From a virus, in the IMG/VR virus record IMGVR_UViG_3300031227_000028, positions 1 to 64,000 of that record: DNA of 64,000 nt; one strand, written 5' to 3'. This document shows positions 1-8,751 of this stretch, piece by piece. The first letter of the stretch is position 1. Every line of letters starts with the position of its first letter. Below the pieces are notes generated by a model. The model made no database searches and was not told the DNA's origin. It worked only from the letters and a program-made list of their open reading frames with translations. Made by a program: the position numbers and the translations under genes.

Positions 1-2258
1 CCTAAACTAGAAGCAATTGGTTCTGTTATATCTGCATATAATAAATTTGCTTCAGTTGTTGTTGAATAATCAGATTTATCAGCAGACCAATTTCCTAAAG
101 AATCTACTTTTGAATCTAATGCATAACCTAATTGTAATTCTGTATATTCTGATGAAGTTAAATGATAATATTCTGCTGAATCTCCTCCTTGTAATCCTCC
201 TAAACTATTATGAGTTGTTACAGGTGAAGCAGTAGTTGCAAATGCAGTCCAAGCTGAACCGTCACACCAAAGAAGTTCTACAGCTGATGTATCATAATAC
301 CAAGCTCCAGCATAATTTGCAGAACATATTTCTGGACCACCATTACTGCCTTGAAGCTTCATCATATCAGATTGTAAAAGCATAAGAGTTTCTGAACCGC
401 CGATTGTAACTAAATTTTCAATAGGTTCTGTTTGAACTCGATTTCTTGTTCTCTTCACTGCAATATAATAAACACTTGTTGTATTAGCAAAAGGTGTTCC
501 ATCAAATTCTGTATTACATGTTCCTCTATCAGTTGGATTAATAAAATTAATTGTTCCACTTATTTGCATTCCATTTGTTGTGTCTGTAACACTCGGTAAA
601 ATAGTATAAGTTCCGACATTATTACAATAATAATATTCTAATTTAAGATTCTTATTAGAACTAATAGCTAAAGAAAATCCCATAGTTGTAAAATTAACTG
701 GTGCACCAACATAAACATACTCATTATCATTAACAAACATTGTTGCTCCTGCTCCAGCAGTATTAAAATTAGTTGTTTCATCAACACTTTCAACATAAGC
801 ATTAGTTAGTGTGTCTGTACTTCCTTGATGAATTATATGTGTTGGATTTCCAGATATGTGTATAACGTCAGCATCATTACCACCGTCAGGACCAAGTAAA
901 GATATATGAATAAAATGTAAATCGCTATTTGTGAATCCTGATGAATCTCCTTCTATTGCTAAAGCTTGTGAAGTTATACCATCAACACCTGTACTAGAAT
1001 ACATATATATATTTTGTCCAATTACACCATCATAATTTTTACTATCCACATCAATTGTTAAAGCTTGATGTTGGTCTGCTCCTGCAGTATCATCAATATA
1101 TACTCCTGTGAATCCTGTACCATTTTTAATTTTTATTTTATATTTACTTTGTTCATCATTTCCAACATAGTATTCATAAAATCCACCACTTTGAGAAATC
1201 ATATTAATTCCAGTATTAATAACCCAAGTAACACCACTAAAATCATCATCCCAACTAGGATTGTGTTCTAATGCTATACAAGAAGAATTAATAAATGTAT
1301 TCACATCACCTCTACCTTCATTATAAATACTGCTTTCATCACTTATTAATAACCACTGAGAATTGTTATCATCTACAAAATTATTAGATGTATAATCACA
1401 AAAGATATTTGTTGTATCATTAAATTCTCCATTACTTCCTTGATATAATTTGTTTCGGTCTCCAAGAACAATGTAAGAACCGTGGTCTGAACTATGTGAC
1501 CTTAAACCTTCATCAGAATAAATAAGTCCAATAGCTTCAATATCATCAGTCACTCCAAAGTCAGCACCTGTAGTAGCTGTATTACAATCAAGATGCAAAA
1601 AACCCCAATCACTACAAATATTATTTTGAGAGCTATTTAATAATGTATTATTCTGATTTACTACTAAAAAACTTCTTGCAATAAAACTTGCTTGATTACT
1701 CCCACCATCTTGAATCATAAATTGTGGTGTTCCTCTTGTATCGCTTATTACTTGAAATAAACTATTAGAATCAGTACCTGTGCTATCTGCTCCATTAGTA
1801 TAAAGACTTCCTGTAAAATTTCCTGTGGTATATTTATCTATATATCCGCCATTAATTTCTCCAAGTAAAGTTATATTACCTGTTGCATAAAGATTTCCAG
1901 TAATATTAACATTATCATAATAAGTAGCTGTACCACTTACATTAGTCCAAATACCACCTGAGATACCAGTTAATAAAGAACCATCACCAATAAAATAATC
2001 TCCACTAACATTTCCATTATATGTAGCAACTCCACTTACATTAGTCCAAATACCAGCTTTAATAATAGATGTATTTAATCTAAGATAACCATTATCATCA
2101 TATAATTCACCATTAGATTCATTTATCCACCAAGCAAAATCATAACTAGTAGTATATGGATTATATTGAACTAATCTAGGAATATTTGCAGCTGAAACTA
2201 ATGTAATTAATAATAAAAACATTACTATAAAAATTGATAATATTCTTTTTTTTACCAT
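1..2258 (-). CDS. Secreted fibre/adhesin-like surface protein (3' part beyond window)
   Basis: An open frame of at least 752 codons runs off the left edge. It starts at 2258, just after the stop of the upstream gene. The N-terminus is a classic signal peptide: MVKKR, then a run of Ile/Leu/Val/Phe, ending LVSAA. The mature part is rich in Asn, Ser, Thr and Gly, with many N-glycosylation-type sites (NVS, NIT, NTS). It carries a GDGSLLTGI-type motif and paired IWTNVSG repeats seen in tail fibres and archaeal surface adhesins. The C-terminal end seen here has TEANLLYAD-like fibre text. It probably makes a virion fibre or a protein displayed on the infected cell. A signal peptide on a fibre is odd for a tailed virus and argues for surface display. 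The function is inferred from composition and motif only. Confidence 0.7.
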   Translation of the reverse strand, partial: MVKKRILSIFIVMFLLLITLVSAANIPRLVQYNPYTTSYDFAWWINESNGELYDDNGYLRLNTSIIKAGIWTNVSGVATYNGNVSGDYFIGDGSLLTGISGGIWTNVSGTATYYDNVNITGNLYATGNITLLGEINGGYIDKYTTGNFTGSLYTNGADSTGTDSNSLFQVISDTRGTPQFMIQDGGSNQASFIARSFLVVNQNNTLLNSSQNNICSDWGFLHLDCNTATTGADFGVTDDIEAIGLIYSDEGLRSHSSDHGSYIVLGDRNKLYQGSNGEFNDTTNIFCDYTSNNFVDDNNSQWLLISDESSIYNEGRGDVNTFINSSCIALEHNPSWDDDFSGVTWVINTGINMISQSGGFYEYYVGNDEQSKYKIKIKNGTGFTGVYIDDTAGADQHQALTIDVDSKNYDGVIGQNIYMYSSTGVDGITSQALAIEGDSSGFTNSDLHFIHISLLGPDGGNDADVIHISGNPTHIIHQGSTDTLTNAYVESVDETTNFNTAGAGATMFVNDNEYVYVGAPVNFTTMGFSLAISSNKNLKLEYYYCNNVGTYTILPSVTDTTNGMQISGTINFINPTDRGTCNTEFDGTPFANTTSVYYIAVKRTRNRVQTEPIENLVTIGGSETLMLLQSDMMKLQGSNGGPEICSANYAGAWYYDTSAVELLWCDGSAWTAFATTASPVTTHNSLGGLQGGDSAEYYHLTSSEYTELQLGYALDSKVDSLGNWSADKSDYSTTTEANLLYADITEPIASSL

Positions 2259-2259
2259 T

Positions 2260-2598
2260 TTAAAACACATTATAAAAATAATCATAAGTTAATGAAGCTC
2301 TATTACTCCAATTTGTTAAATAATCAGTACTTCCTGAAACATATCTATCTTCTTCTAATATTGGACTGATTCCAGAACTTCTTAATATATACCAACTTCC
2401 AACTGTATCATTTAATCCAAAATATCTAATATTTGGTGATGATTGGTCTCTATCAGAACTTTTAAATCTTGAAAGTGGGTCTCCAATACTGTTTCCACTA
2501 ATATCAACGTTATTAACCCAAGCTCGATTATTTTCAACTCTCATTAAAGCTGAATCACCAACAACTATACCAGTTCCATCTTTAATTTGTTCTGACAT
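2260..2598 (-). CDS. Small hypothetical structural-module protein
   Basis: This 112-residue protein is not recognised. It is hydrophilic and rich in Ser, Asp and Asn, with aromatic residues near the C-terminus (YDYFYNVF), like small tail or baseplate proteins. It overlaps the preceding gene by one base (2598) and is followed directly by the secreted fibre gene, so it belongs to the same transcript. No signal peptide or membrane segment is visible. Confidence 0.55.
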   Translation of the reverse strand: MSEQIKDGTGIVVGDSALMRVENNRAWVNNVDISGNSIGDPLSRFKSSDRDQSSPNIRYFGLNDTVGSWYILRSSGISPILEEDRYVSGSTDYLTNWSNRASLTYDYFYNVF

Positions 2599-2957
2599 TA
2601 AGATAACCTCATTTGAATTTTTATATCAGTATCTTTTTTACCTTTAATAATAATAAGTATTTTATCATTAAGTAAAATCTTTTCTCTTGAATAATTTAAT
2701 AAAGTATTATCTTCTGCTAAAGCTTCTTTTCTTGGAAATATTAATTGATGTCCAAAATAACTAATATTTTTATATATGCATGAAGTGCTTTCTTCATCTA
2801 TTATTTTATTAGGAAATAATATTATTCTCATATCAAAAGAAATAACATCATTACTATATAATTTAAATGATTCTAAAAACCCTTTAACATTATTTTTAGT
2901 AATAAAAGCTAATTCGTTTTCTTCTCCAATTTTAAAATTAAAATCTATATCTTTCAT
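2598..2957 (-). CDS. Hypothetical structural-module protein
   Basis: This is a 119-residue protein of unknown function. The frame is open further upstream, but the ATG at 2957 (MKDIDFNF) lies one base after the stop of the preceding gene and fits the tight packing of this operon. A longer version would overlap that gene by more than 100 bases. The composition is mixed alpha/beta with a basic C-terminus (IIIKGKKDTDIKIQMRLS). Its position between a zinc-ribbon protein and a tail-like protein suggests a virion or connector role, which is inference. Confidence 0.55.
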   Translation of the reverse strand: MKDIDFNFKIGEENELAFITKNNVKGFLESFKLYSNDVISFDMRIILFPNKIIDEESTSCIYKNISYFGHQLIFPRKEALAEDNTLLNYSREKILLNDKILIIIKGKKDTDIKIQMRLS

Positions 2958-2958
2958 T

Positions 2959-3288
2959 TTATAATTCAGGATGTTCAATATATACATCTTTACTTTTTTG
3001 ATAATGTGTTGATTTAATTTTTCCTTTTTTAGTATGGTCGTGTAATTTACCACCTTCATATCTTGCAATACCTGTTAATTTATTTTCTACACCTTGTATT
3101 AATTTATTAGCATGCATTCTACCAGTACTTTTTGTTGCACCGTCAATATCTTGATATGTATCAGTTAATGCAAGTTCATCTTCTTCGTCAAAAATTGGAT
3201 TTCCAGATTCACATTTATGAACATAATCTCCGCTATTAGAAGATACAGTATATGTTTGATTACATTTAGGACAAAATCTTATAACCAT
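2959..3288 (-). CDS. Zinc-ribbon hypothetical protein
   Basis: This 109-residue protein begins with a half zinc ribbon (RFCPKCNQTYTV) and has a further Cys at KCES, which together could bind one zinc ion. The rest is hydrophilic, with a basic KKGKIKSTHYQKSK stretch. It sits in the structural operon downstream of portal and terminase. The function is unknown. Confidence 0.55.
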   Translation of the reverse strand: MVIRFCPKCNQTYTVSSNSGDYVHKCESGNPIFDEEDELALTDTYQDIDGATKSTGRMHANKLIQGVENKLTGIARYEGGKLHDHTKKGKIKSTHYQKSKDVYIEHPEL

Positions 3289-3293
3289 TTTTA

Positions 3294-3464
3294 TTACTCG
3301 TTAATTTTTTGAAAAATATTATCTATTTGTTTTTGTTGTTCTTTTTTAAATGCTAAGACACATTTACCACAACAAAATTTACCATATAAACTAACTAATG
3401 GGAAAGTTTTTTCTCCACAATTTTCACAGTGTGGGTCATTTAACATTTGATTATTTATCATCAT
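3294..3464 (-). CDS. Small four-cysteine zinc-finger protein
   Basis: This is a 56-residue protein with CENCG and CCGKC pairs, probably one zinc site of the TRASH or MYM-like kind (FCCGKCVLAFKKE). The ATG at 3464 is preferred because GGAG lies about seven bases upstream; the frame is open further back into the portal gene. The C-terminus is a short charged helix. The function is unknown. It is located between the portal fusion and other small virion-module genes. Confidence 0.55.
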   Translation of the reverse strand: MMINNQMLNDPHCENCGEKTFPLVSLYGKFCCGKCVLAFKKEQQKQIDNIFQKINE

Positions 3465-3469
3465 TTTAA

Positions 3470-5491
3470 TTACTCCACAACTGGAACAGTTGAACATCTA
3501 CAATTTGGATGTGCTGGTGGTTTAGGCCCATTATGTAATTTAAAAACATCACCATTTAAACCATTACATATTGGACAAGTTCTTTCAGAAACAGGTGCTA
3601 ACCATTGATATTTTTCAATACCTTCATCTTCATAAGTAATCATTAAACCTTCATTAGCTAATCTTATAGTTTCTGTTCTAGCTATTAATATTGGTCTTTC
3701 TTTACCGCTAACTGAAAGTATTTTTTCACCATCTTCACCTAAAACTAATTCTCCGTCTTTACTTAATTTATATCTATTTTTTGGTTCAACATAATCAGTA
3801 ATATCTCCAGCAATTTGTTTTACGCTTCTTTCATTCTTAAATCCATCTTTCATAATTTCTCTAAGCGCTTCTATTTGTGGTGTTGTAAATAAACCAGCTT
3901 CCATTTGAGCTTTATTTATAGCAGCTAATGCAACAAAATCATCTTTATCTATAGCTTTTTGAATATTTTTTTTATAATCTATTAAATTAAATCCAACCCA
4001 TTCTTTTAAAGAATAATCTCTATCTTCTATATTACCACATTGAGTATCATCTTCCTCATGAACATGAATATGTTTTTCTATAGGTTTTTCAATAATAGGT
4101 TTTTCTAATTGTAATCTAACTACTGGTACTGATTCATCTTCTTCTCTTTTTCGTTCTTCTTCTGGAACTTCTAAATCAGTATCATCGAAATTAAATAATA
4201 ATGCTAATTCTTTTTCAAATTGTATTCTTAATTTAAAATTTAAAGTATCATTTTCTAATAATTTAGTTATTTGTTCTATTCTATTGTTAATTTCAACTTT
4301 ACTAGGTTGACCCCATTCAAATTCAACATGTACGTCTTGAATACCATTAGCTAAAAGAACTCTTTTAAATATATCATTTTCAATATGTTTTTCAATTTCA
4401 GCCTGGAATGATTTAACTCTAATACTAAATGCTTGAGATTGTTCATCAGCTAATCCTTCAGCTATATTACCATGTCCCATTAATACTTCTGGAATTTGTA
4501 AACTAGAAAATAAATTTTGTCTTTCATATTCAAGAGGAAAAGAAAATTTGTCTCCAATTTTACCAAAATCAACAACACTAATATCAGTAAATACATCTGT
4601 TGCCCATTCAGTCATATTTCTCATATTATACATCTTTTGACCAATAGCTGTCACAGCTCCTTCATCTGGTATAATACCATTTTTATGTTGAGCATCTGGT
4701 AACATTCCTATTTTAGCATGTATAGGAGCATTAGCTTTTCTATGCATTAAAATATTCATATCTTTTTCAAGACCTAATATTCTATCTACATTATCTAAAG
4801 TAGAACATAATATTCCTAATCCATAAAAATCATCTTCAACTTGATTAAAATTAAGAGCAGAAATTTGATATGGTTCGAATTTAGTTTTTTCAACTTTTTT
4901 TTGTCTAGAAATATTATTCATTTCACCGAAATATTGATTAAATTCTTTTACATTTCCTTTATTATCTCTAACAACAAAAACATATTTAGCATTAAGTACT
5001 TTCATTCCTTTAGGAATTTCACCGTTTTTTCCACCTATTTCTAATGGAGAAAAACCGTTTTTTAGAGCATTTTTAACCCATCTTCTAAGTAATGTATCAA
5101 AATTATTAACTCTTAAGAAATCTTCTATAATTTTTACTGATTTTTCATTATCACTTTTAACAAAGAATCCAGGTCCTACTATATAATCAACATATTTATC
5201 AACAACAGATTGAATTAATCCATGTGATTTATATAGTCCTTCGGTTATATTATAATTAAATGGATGTTGTTCACCAATTTCATCTTTAAAGATTTTGATA
5301 TCTTTATCATCAGATTTAATTATTTTTCCTTTTAAATTAAAATCTTCTATTTGTTGATTTGTTTTGAAAAAAGAAAAATTGAAATTGTCAAAATTATCAG
5401 AATTATTAGTTTTAGTGTTTTCACTAATATCTATTGGTTTATTAGTTTTTTCAAGACTAAACCTTTCCTTAATGTTATTAATGATTCCCAT
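3470..5491 (-). CDS. Portal protein fused to MuF-type capsid morphogenesis domain
   Basis: This 673-residue protein has two parts. Residues about 60-420 look like a phage portal: FNYNITEGLYKSHGLIQSVV, a VGPGF turn, a LYGLGI-like helix region and the GQPSKVEINNRIEQI helix. Portals form the dodecameric ring through which DNA is packaged. Residues about 590-673 match the MuF family, with ARTETIRLANEG, a tryptophan, the zinc-like SERTCPICNGL and the closing HPNCRC. MuF proteins act in head assembly or are injected. Portal and MuF are normally adjacent genes and are fused here. The linker holds an acidic stretch (EEERKREEDE) and HIHVHEEDD. A TATA-like promoter and a leader of about 100 bases lie upstream. 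Confidence 0.88.
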   Translation of the reverse strand: MGIINNIKERFSLEKTNKPIDISENTKTNNSDNFDNFNFSFFKTNQQIEDFNLKGKIIKSDDKDIKIFKDEIGEQHPFNYNITEGLYKSHGLIQSVVDKYVDYIVGPGFFVKSDNEKSVKIIEDFLRVNNFDTLLRRWVKNALKNGFSPLEIGGKNGEIPKGMKVLNAKYVFVVRDNKGNVKEFNQYFGEMNNISRQKKVEKTKFEPYQISALNFNQVEDDFYGLGILCSTLDNVDRILGLEKDMNILMHRKANAPIHAKIGMLPDAQHKNGIIPDEGAVTAIGQKMYNMRNMTEWATDVFTDISVVDFGKIGDKFSFPLEYERQNLFSSLQIPEVLMGHGNIAEGLADEQSQAFSIRVKSFQAEIEKHIENDIFKRVLLANGIQDVHVEFEWGQPSKVEINNRIEQITKLLENDTLNFKLRIQFEKELALLFNFDDTDLEVPEEERKREEDESVPVVRLQLEKPIIEKPIEKHIHVHEEDDTQCGNIEDRDYSLKEWVGFNLIDYKKNIQKAIDKDDFVALAAINKAQMEAGLFTTPQIEALREIMKDGFKNERSVKQIAGDITDYVEPKNRYKLSKDGELVLGEDGEKILSVSGKERPILIARTETIRLANEGLMITYEDEGIEKYQWLAPVSERTCPICNGLNGDVFKLHNGPKPPAHPNCRCSTVPVVE

Positions 5492-5627
5492 GAATGTGAA
5501 AAATTTATGAATAACTTATGAAAAAAAAGAATATGGATTAAAAGCAAAGGGGGAGGGTGCAAATTAAACCACGATATTATCTATAATAATTATATTAATT
5601 TATAAATGTTATATTAAATAATATTAT
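5492..5627 (-). promoter_or_regulatory. Promoter and leader of the portal operon
   Basis: The 136 bases between terminase and portal contain, on the minus strand, ACATTTATAAATTAAT, a good archaeal TATA element at about 5592-5612. After it comes a C-rich leader patch (CACCCTCCCCC) unlike the AT-rich surroundings. The leader has no strong purine ribosome site before the ATG at 5491. Confidence 0.5.
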
Positions 5628-7127
5628 TTAACCGAAAGCAAATTTAAAACTACCAACAGAATCTCCTTCAACGCTAAGACTCCAACAAGCTAATGCTAAT
5701 GAATCTGTATAATCATCATGATATTGTGGTCCATCAGGATGACTACATTTCCACATATTATTTCTAACTTGTTTTTGCAAATCAATAAATTGTTTAATAA
5801 ATTTTTCTTTTTTAACTGGGTCAAGATGACTTCCAAATTTAATAAATGATTTTTCAACTAAAATTTTATTTTGATAAACATTTTTCATAAGACGACTAAG
5901 ATTTTTATACATTTTATCTTTACTACTAGCACTAAAATTAACTCCTTCAACAATTGTAGATATTCCAACTTCTTTTAGTCTAAAATTTAAATTATCTACT
6001 TGTTGGTCTTGGCTGGCTGTTGAATCACAATAAATCCCTCTAACAGATTTTCTATATCTAGTATCAATTTTATCTACTAAATCCATAATTTGAGAAGCAT
6101 AATCATCTCCATTAAATTCCATCCATTCAATAATTCCGCCAGTGTCTTTATCTATAAATGTTGCTACAGTTGAATCGTGAGCTTTACCCCAATCTATTCC
6201 TATAATAACATTATAAATTTTAGTATATGTTTTCATAATTTCATAATCTTCTTCAAGTTTCATTAATTCATCAAATGTAATAAACTGCCCTCTTTCTAAA
6301 ACCCATTTTAATGCATATTGAGTTTTATATTCGTCAGTTGTCTTATCAATTCTCTTGATAACTTTTTCATAATTTAAATGAACTGGATTTTTTGTTTCTT
6401 GATATTTAATTCTTCTTTCTTCTATGGCTTCAGTATCAGGAACAATTAGTTTTCTATCTTCTGGTAATGTTTCAAGGTTATGCCATAACCTACATTTAGC
6501 ATATCCAGCCGTACCTATATAAATATTAGTAGAATTAGTGTTTGTACCCATAGGTAATATTGTTTTATCTAATTTAAAATCAGTTAAATCTTGTGCTTCT
6601 TCAAGGATAATAACATTTAAAGTTTTTGATTCAGTATTAGACGTAGGACTTGCTGAGAAACAATATACTCTTCTTACTGGTATATTAAATGTACCTTTTT
6701 CGGTTTTAGAAGATAATAAAGTGATTTCATTACCATTGAATGTATCAAAATTAAAATCATATCCTTTATTTTGACATTTTTGAAGATATTCTTTTATTCT
6801 ATTAAAATCTGTTTTAGCTTGTTCTTCTTGAGGGGCAAATATACCTATGTGAAAGAATTCATGAAAATGTAAGCCAAAATGTTTACATATCTGATAATAA
6901 TGAAGAAGAAGAAACACAGTTGTAATACATACAGTTTCAGTTTTACCACTTTGACGACAAAATTCAATAGCTGAATCTCCACCTTCATGAGTTACAACAA
7001 GTTGAATTATTTTATTAGAAACCTTTTTTTGATAACCATATAAATCTCTATCAAAGTGCATTTCTGCAAAGGTATCTCTCATTAGAAATATCTTATTCCA
7101 CTGTTCCTCAGTTACTTGATTATCCAT
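5628..7127 (-). CDS. Terminase large subunit
   Basis: This 499-residue packaging motor and nuclease cuts concatemeric DNA and pumps it into the prohead. The Walker A motif is CRQSGKT at residues 57-63. The Walker B and catalytic glutamates are in VIILEEAQD at about residue 175. The C-terminal RNase H-like nuclease has IGIDWGKAHDST, YCDSTAS and DDYTDSLALA, giving the three acidic metal ligands. The length is normal for the family. The gene is upstream of the portal, as usual in tailed viruses, with an intervening promoter. A TATA-like element (CTATATATAAATAAG) lies about 20 bases before the start, giving a very short leader. Confidence 0.93.
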   Translation of the reverse strand: MDNQVTEEQWNKIFLMRDTFAEMHFDRDLYGYQKKVSNKIIQLVVTHEGGDSAIEFCRQSGKTETVCITTVFLLLHYYQICKHFGLHFHEFFHIGIFAPQEEQAKTDFNRIKEYLQKCQNKGYDFNFDTFNGNEITLLSSKTEKGTFNIPVRRVYCFSASPTSNTESKTLNVIILEEAQDLTDFKLDKTILPMGTNTNSTNIYIGTAGYAKCRLWHNLETLPEDRKLIVPDTEAIEERRIKYQETKNPVHLNYEKVIKRIDKTTDEYKTQYALKWVLERGQFITFDELMKLEEDYEIMKTYTKIYNVIIGIDWGKAHDSTVATFIDKDTGGIIEWMEFNGDDYASQIMDLVDKIDTRYRKSVRGIYCDSTASQDQQVDNLNFRLKEVGISTIVEGVNFSASSKDKMYKNLSRLMKNVYQNKILVEKSFIKFGSHLDPVKKEKFIKQFIDLQKQVRNNMWKCSHPDGPQYHDDYTDSLALACWSLSVEGDSVGSFKFAFG

Positions 7128-7139
7128 CTATAAAGATAA

Positions 7140-7168
7140 TAAATATTAACTTATTTATATATAGTAAT
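7140..7168 (-). promoter_or_regulatory. TATA-type promoter of terminase
   Basis: On the minus strand the sequence CTATATATAAATAAG lies about 20-30 bases before the terminase ATG at 7127. The spacing would allow only a very short or absent 5' leader, which is common in archaea. Confidence 0.45.
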
Positions 7169-7170
7169 AT

Positions 7171-7380
7171 TTATTTAATAGTTTTATCTTTTTGAAGAGC
7201 TTTTTCCATAGCTATGATTCCAGCTAATAAAACTACTAAAGATTCTTTATATGGAATATTTAGTTTTGGAATCATATCAAGAAGTATAGGAATTACCGGA
7301 ATAATAACTTTCCAAAATCTTTTAATACCAGCAATAATTCTTTTCTTAATTGTATATTTTTCAATTATTTGTTTAGTCAT
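7171..7380 (-). CDS. Small membrane protein, holin-like candidate
   Basis: This 69-residue protein has a basic N-terminus (TIKKRIIAGIKRFWK), a hydrophobic segment (VIIPVIPILLDMIP) and a second one (ESLVVLLAGIIAM), and ends in lysines. Two short membrane segments with charged ends are typical of holins and also of other small viral membrane proteins. It lies between terminase and a transglutaminase-like gene, which could form a lysis pair. It shows no diagnostic sequence, so the holin role is a guess. Confidence 0.5.
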   Translation of the reverse strand: MTKQIIEKYTIKKRIIAGIKRFWKVIIPVIPILLDMIPKLNIPYKESLVVLLAGIIAMEKALQKDKTIK

Positions 7381-7525
7381 TTTTTTTTACCTTATAATTT
7401 AATATTTTAATATTCGTAGAACAATATGAACAATAAAATAAATCACATATTTTATCATACATTATTATTCCATCATAACAATATGGACACATACCTATTC
7501 TTTCTTTTAATGGTACTAAAGCCAT
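7373..7525 (-). CDS. 50-residue zinc-ribbon protein
   Basis: A short gene with ATG at 7525 and stop at 7373, overlapping the start of the membrane-protein gene by eight bases. The product has two knuckles, CPYC and CSYC, spaced about 17 residues apart, a complete zinc ribbon. No other domain is present. The function is unknown; this window holds more than ten such mini zinc proteins. Confidence 0.55.
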   Translation of the reverse strand: MALVPLKERIGMCPYCYDGIIMYDKICDLFYCSYCSTNIKILNYKVKKND

Positions 7526-7577
7526 TTTTATATTTATATTATTAACTCTTTATTTATAAATATATAATTAAATAATA

Positions 7578-8327
7578 TTATTTAATTAATATTGGATTTC
7601 TATATGCTGTATATATGTTTGCTAAAATAACAGGTTTACCATATTCAATTCTATTATTAATATCTTTTTCTCCAAAATATTCTATAGATTTTTCAACCAT
7701 AAGTCCTCTATAACTAGTATTACTTTCAACAACATAAAAATTATTATCTTTAATAGATTCCCATAATAAAGATGCATGATTAAGATTAGATGCCCAACCA
7801 TTATTTGTATTCATTGGTGTTAAATTAAGATATAATCTATCTCCATATTTTGTTAATAAATTATTAAATTCTAACTGACAAATAATAAAATAGAACATAA
7901 AAATAGCATAATCGTCACAATCACCATAAAAATTATTTTCGCATAATTTGCTTGGCTTAAACCAACCATCAACTATATCTTTTACATATCTATTTTCTTT
8001 ATATAATTTTTCATATCTATAATTTAAAGAATCTAAAATAACTATATTAGCATTATTATTATTAATCCAAGCATCATTTTCAGTTATATAATTTCTCATC
8101 CATTCATATTCTTTTTGATCTAATAATTTATCAATTACAGGTCTCCAAGAACCATTAATATAGAATGTAGTATTTTTATTTTCAAAAGGTTTTAAATTAA
8201 CTCTTTTTCTTATTAAAGAATTTATATAAGAATTTTTTATATTATTCCAATTAGGATTAATAATAAAATTATCTATTTCGTTTATTATTTTATAATTTTT
8301 AATACAATTAAGAAACATATTGGTCAC
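7578..8327 (-). CDS. Transglutaminase-like cysteine peptidase
   Basis: This 249-residue protein carries a likely papain/transglutaminase triad. The cysteine is in GDCDDYAIFMFYF at about residue 140, the histidine in NHASLLWE, and an acidic residue follows in FYVVESN. Such proteins in phages can be peptidases, cell-wall hydrolases or amidases. The location next to a holin-like membrane protein and terminase suggests a lysis or entry enzyme. No signal peptide is visible. It overlaps the upstream HTH gene by 20 bases. Confidence 0.6.
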   Translation of the reverse strand: MTNMFLNCIKNYKIINEIDNFIINPNWNNIKNSYINSLIRKRVNLKPFENKNTTFYINGSWRPVIDKLLDQKEYEWMRNYITENDAWINNNNANIVILDSLNYRYEKLYKENRYVKDIVDGWFKPSKLCENNFYGDCDDYAIFMFYFIICQLEFNNLLTKYGDRLYLNLTPMNTNNGWASNLNHASLLWESIKDNNFYVVESNTSYRGLMVEKSIEYFGEKDINNRIEYGKPVILANIYTAYRNPILIK

Positions 8328-8532
8328 ACTCCTTATATTTAAATAATTTAGTTTTATAAGATTGATTTATAATATCAAAATCAATATCATTCCATTTCTT
8401 TAATTTTGCAATGGCTCTATAAACAGCTCCTTTAGATACTTTTAATATCTCTGCAAATTCATCTATAGAAAAACATTTACTTTTATTGTTTTTTGTTAAT
8501 ATTTTTATTTCGTTTTGACACAATTTACTCAA
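8308..8532 (-). CDS. Small helix-turn-helix DNA-binding protein
   Basis: A 74-residue protein with a clear HTH (SIDEFAEILKVSKGAVYRAIAKL), residues about 22-46, followed by a short basic strand region as in MarR/TrmB-like winged helices. It is probably a transcription regulator of the lysis/packaging genes it precedes. It lies just downstream of a tRNA-like gene. Confidence 0.6.
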   Translation of the reverse strand: MSKLCQNEIKILTKNNKSKCFSIDEFAEILKVSKGAVYRAIAKLKKWNDIDFDIINQSYKTKLFKYKECDQYVS

Positions 8533-8564
8533 CCCTCCAGTTTTTACACAAACAATTTAAATAA

Positions 8565-8644
8565 TGTCGCTACCCGGAATTGAACCGAGGTATTCCTAAC
8601 CTAGGAAATTTAATAGGCTATTCTTCCAATTAAATTATAGCGGC
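8565..8644 (-). tRNA. tRNA or tRNA-like gene, anticodon unresolved
   Basis: On the minus strand GCCGCTA pairs with TAGCGAC at the ends, except for a C:A mismatch at position 2:71. A perfect TΨC arm (CTCGG-TTCAATT-CCGGG) and a D-arm with GG in the loop follow the tRNA pattern. The anticodon arm is abnormal: GCCTA/TAGGT closes a 10-base loop, and an alternative stem ATTTAAT/ATTAAAT competes. No anticodon can be read safely. It may be a decayed tRNA or a tRNA-like element. Its own promoter lies upstream at about 8730. Confidence 0.6.
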
Positions 8645-8651
8645 ATAAAAA

Positions 8652-8674
8652 CATACCAATTTTTAATTGGTATG
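8652..8674 (-). other. Perfect 10-bp hairpin upstream of the tRNA-like gene
   Basis: CATACCAATT and AATTGGTATG are perfect complements with a three-base loop. The hairpin lies in the leader between the promoter and the tRNA-like gene, eight bases before the acceptor stem. It could guide 5' processing or bind a regulator. It is not followed by a T-run in the direction of transcription. Confidence 0.5.
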
Positions 8675-8696
8675 AAAAAGAAATGATTGGATAATA

Positions 8697-8741
8697 TATA
8701 TTATAATTATAATAATATGAACTAATATATAAATGTTGTTA
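8697..8741 (-). promoter_or_regulatory. Conserved TATA promoter with AT-repeat leader
   Basis: On the minus strand AACAACATTTATATATTAG is followed by TATTATAATTATAAT. This is the same core as in the repeated promoter cassettes of this genome, but without the GGAGAT ribosome site, consistent with an RNA gene downstream. Confidence 0.6.
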
Positions 8742-8751
8742 TTTATTCATT

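Noticed and set aside
1065-1271. Plus-strand 68-codon frame
   Set aside because: Shadow of the long minus-strand surface gene, which has a continuous frame and a signal peptide.
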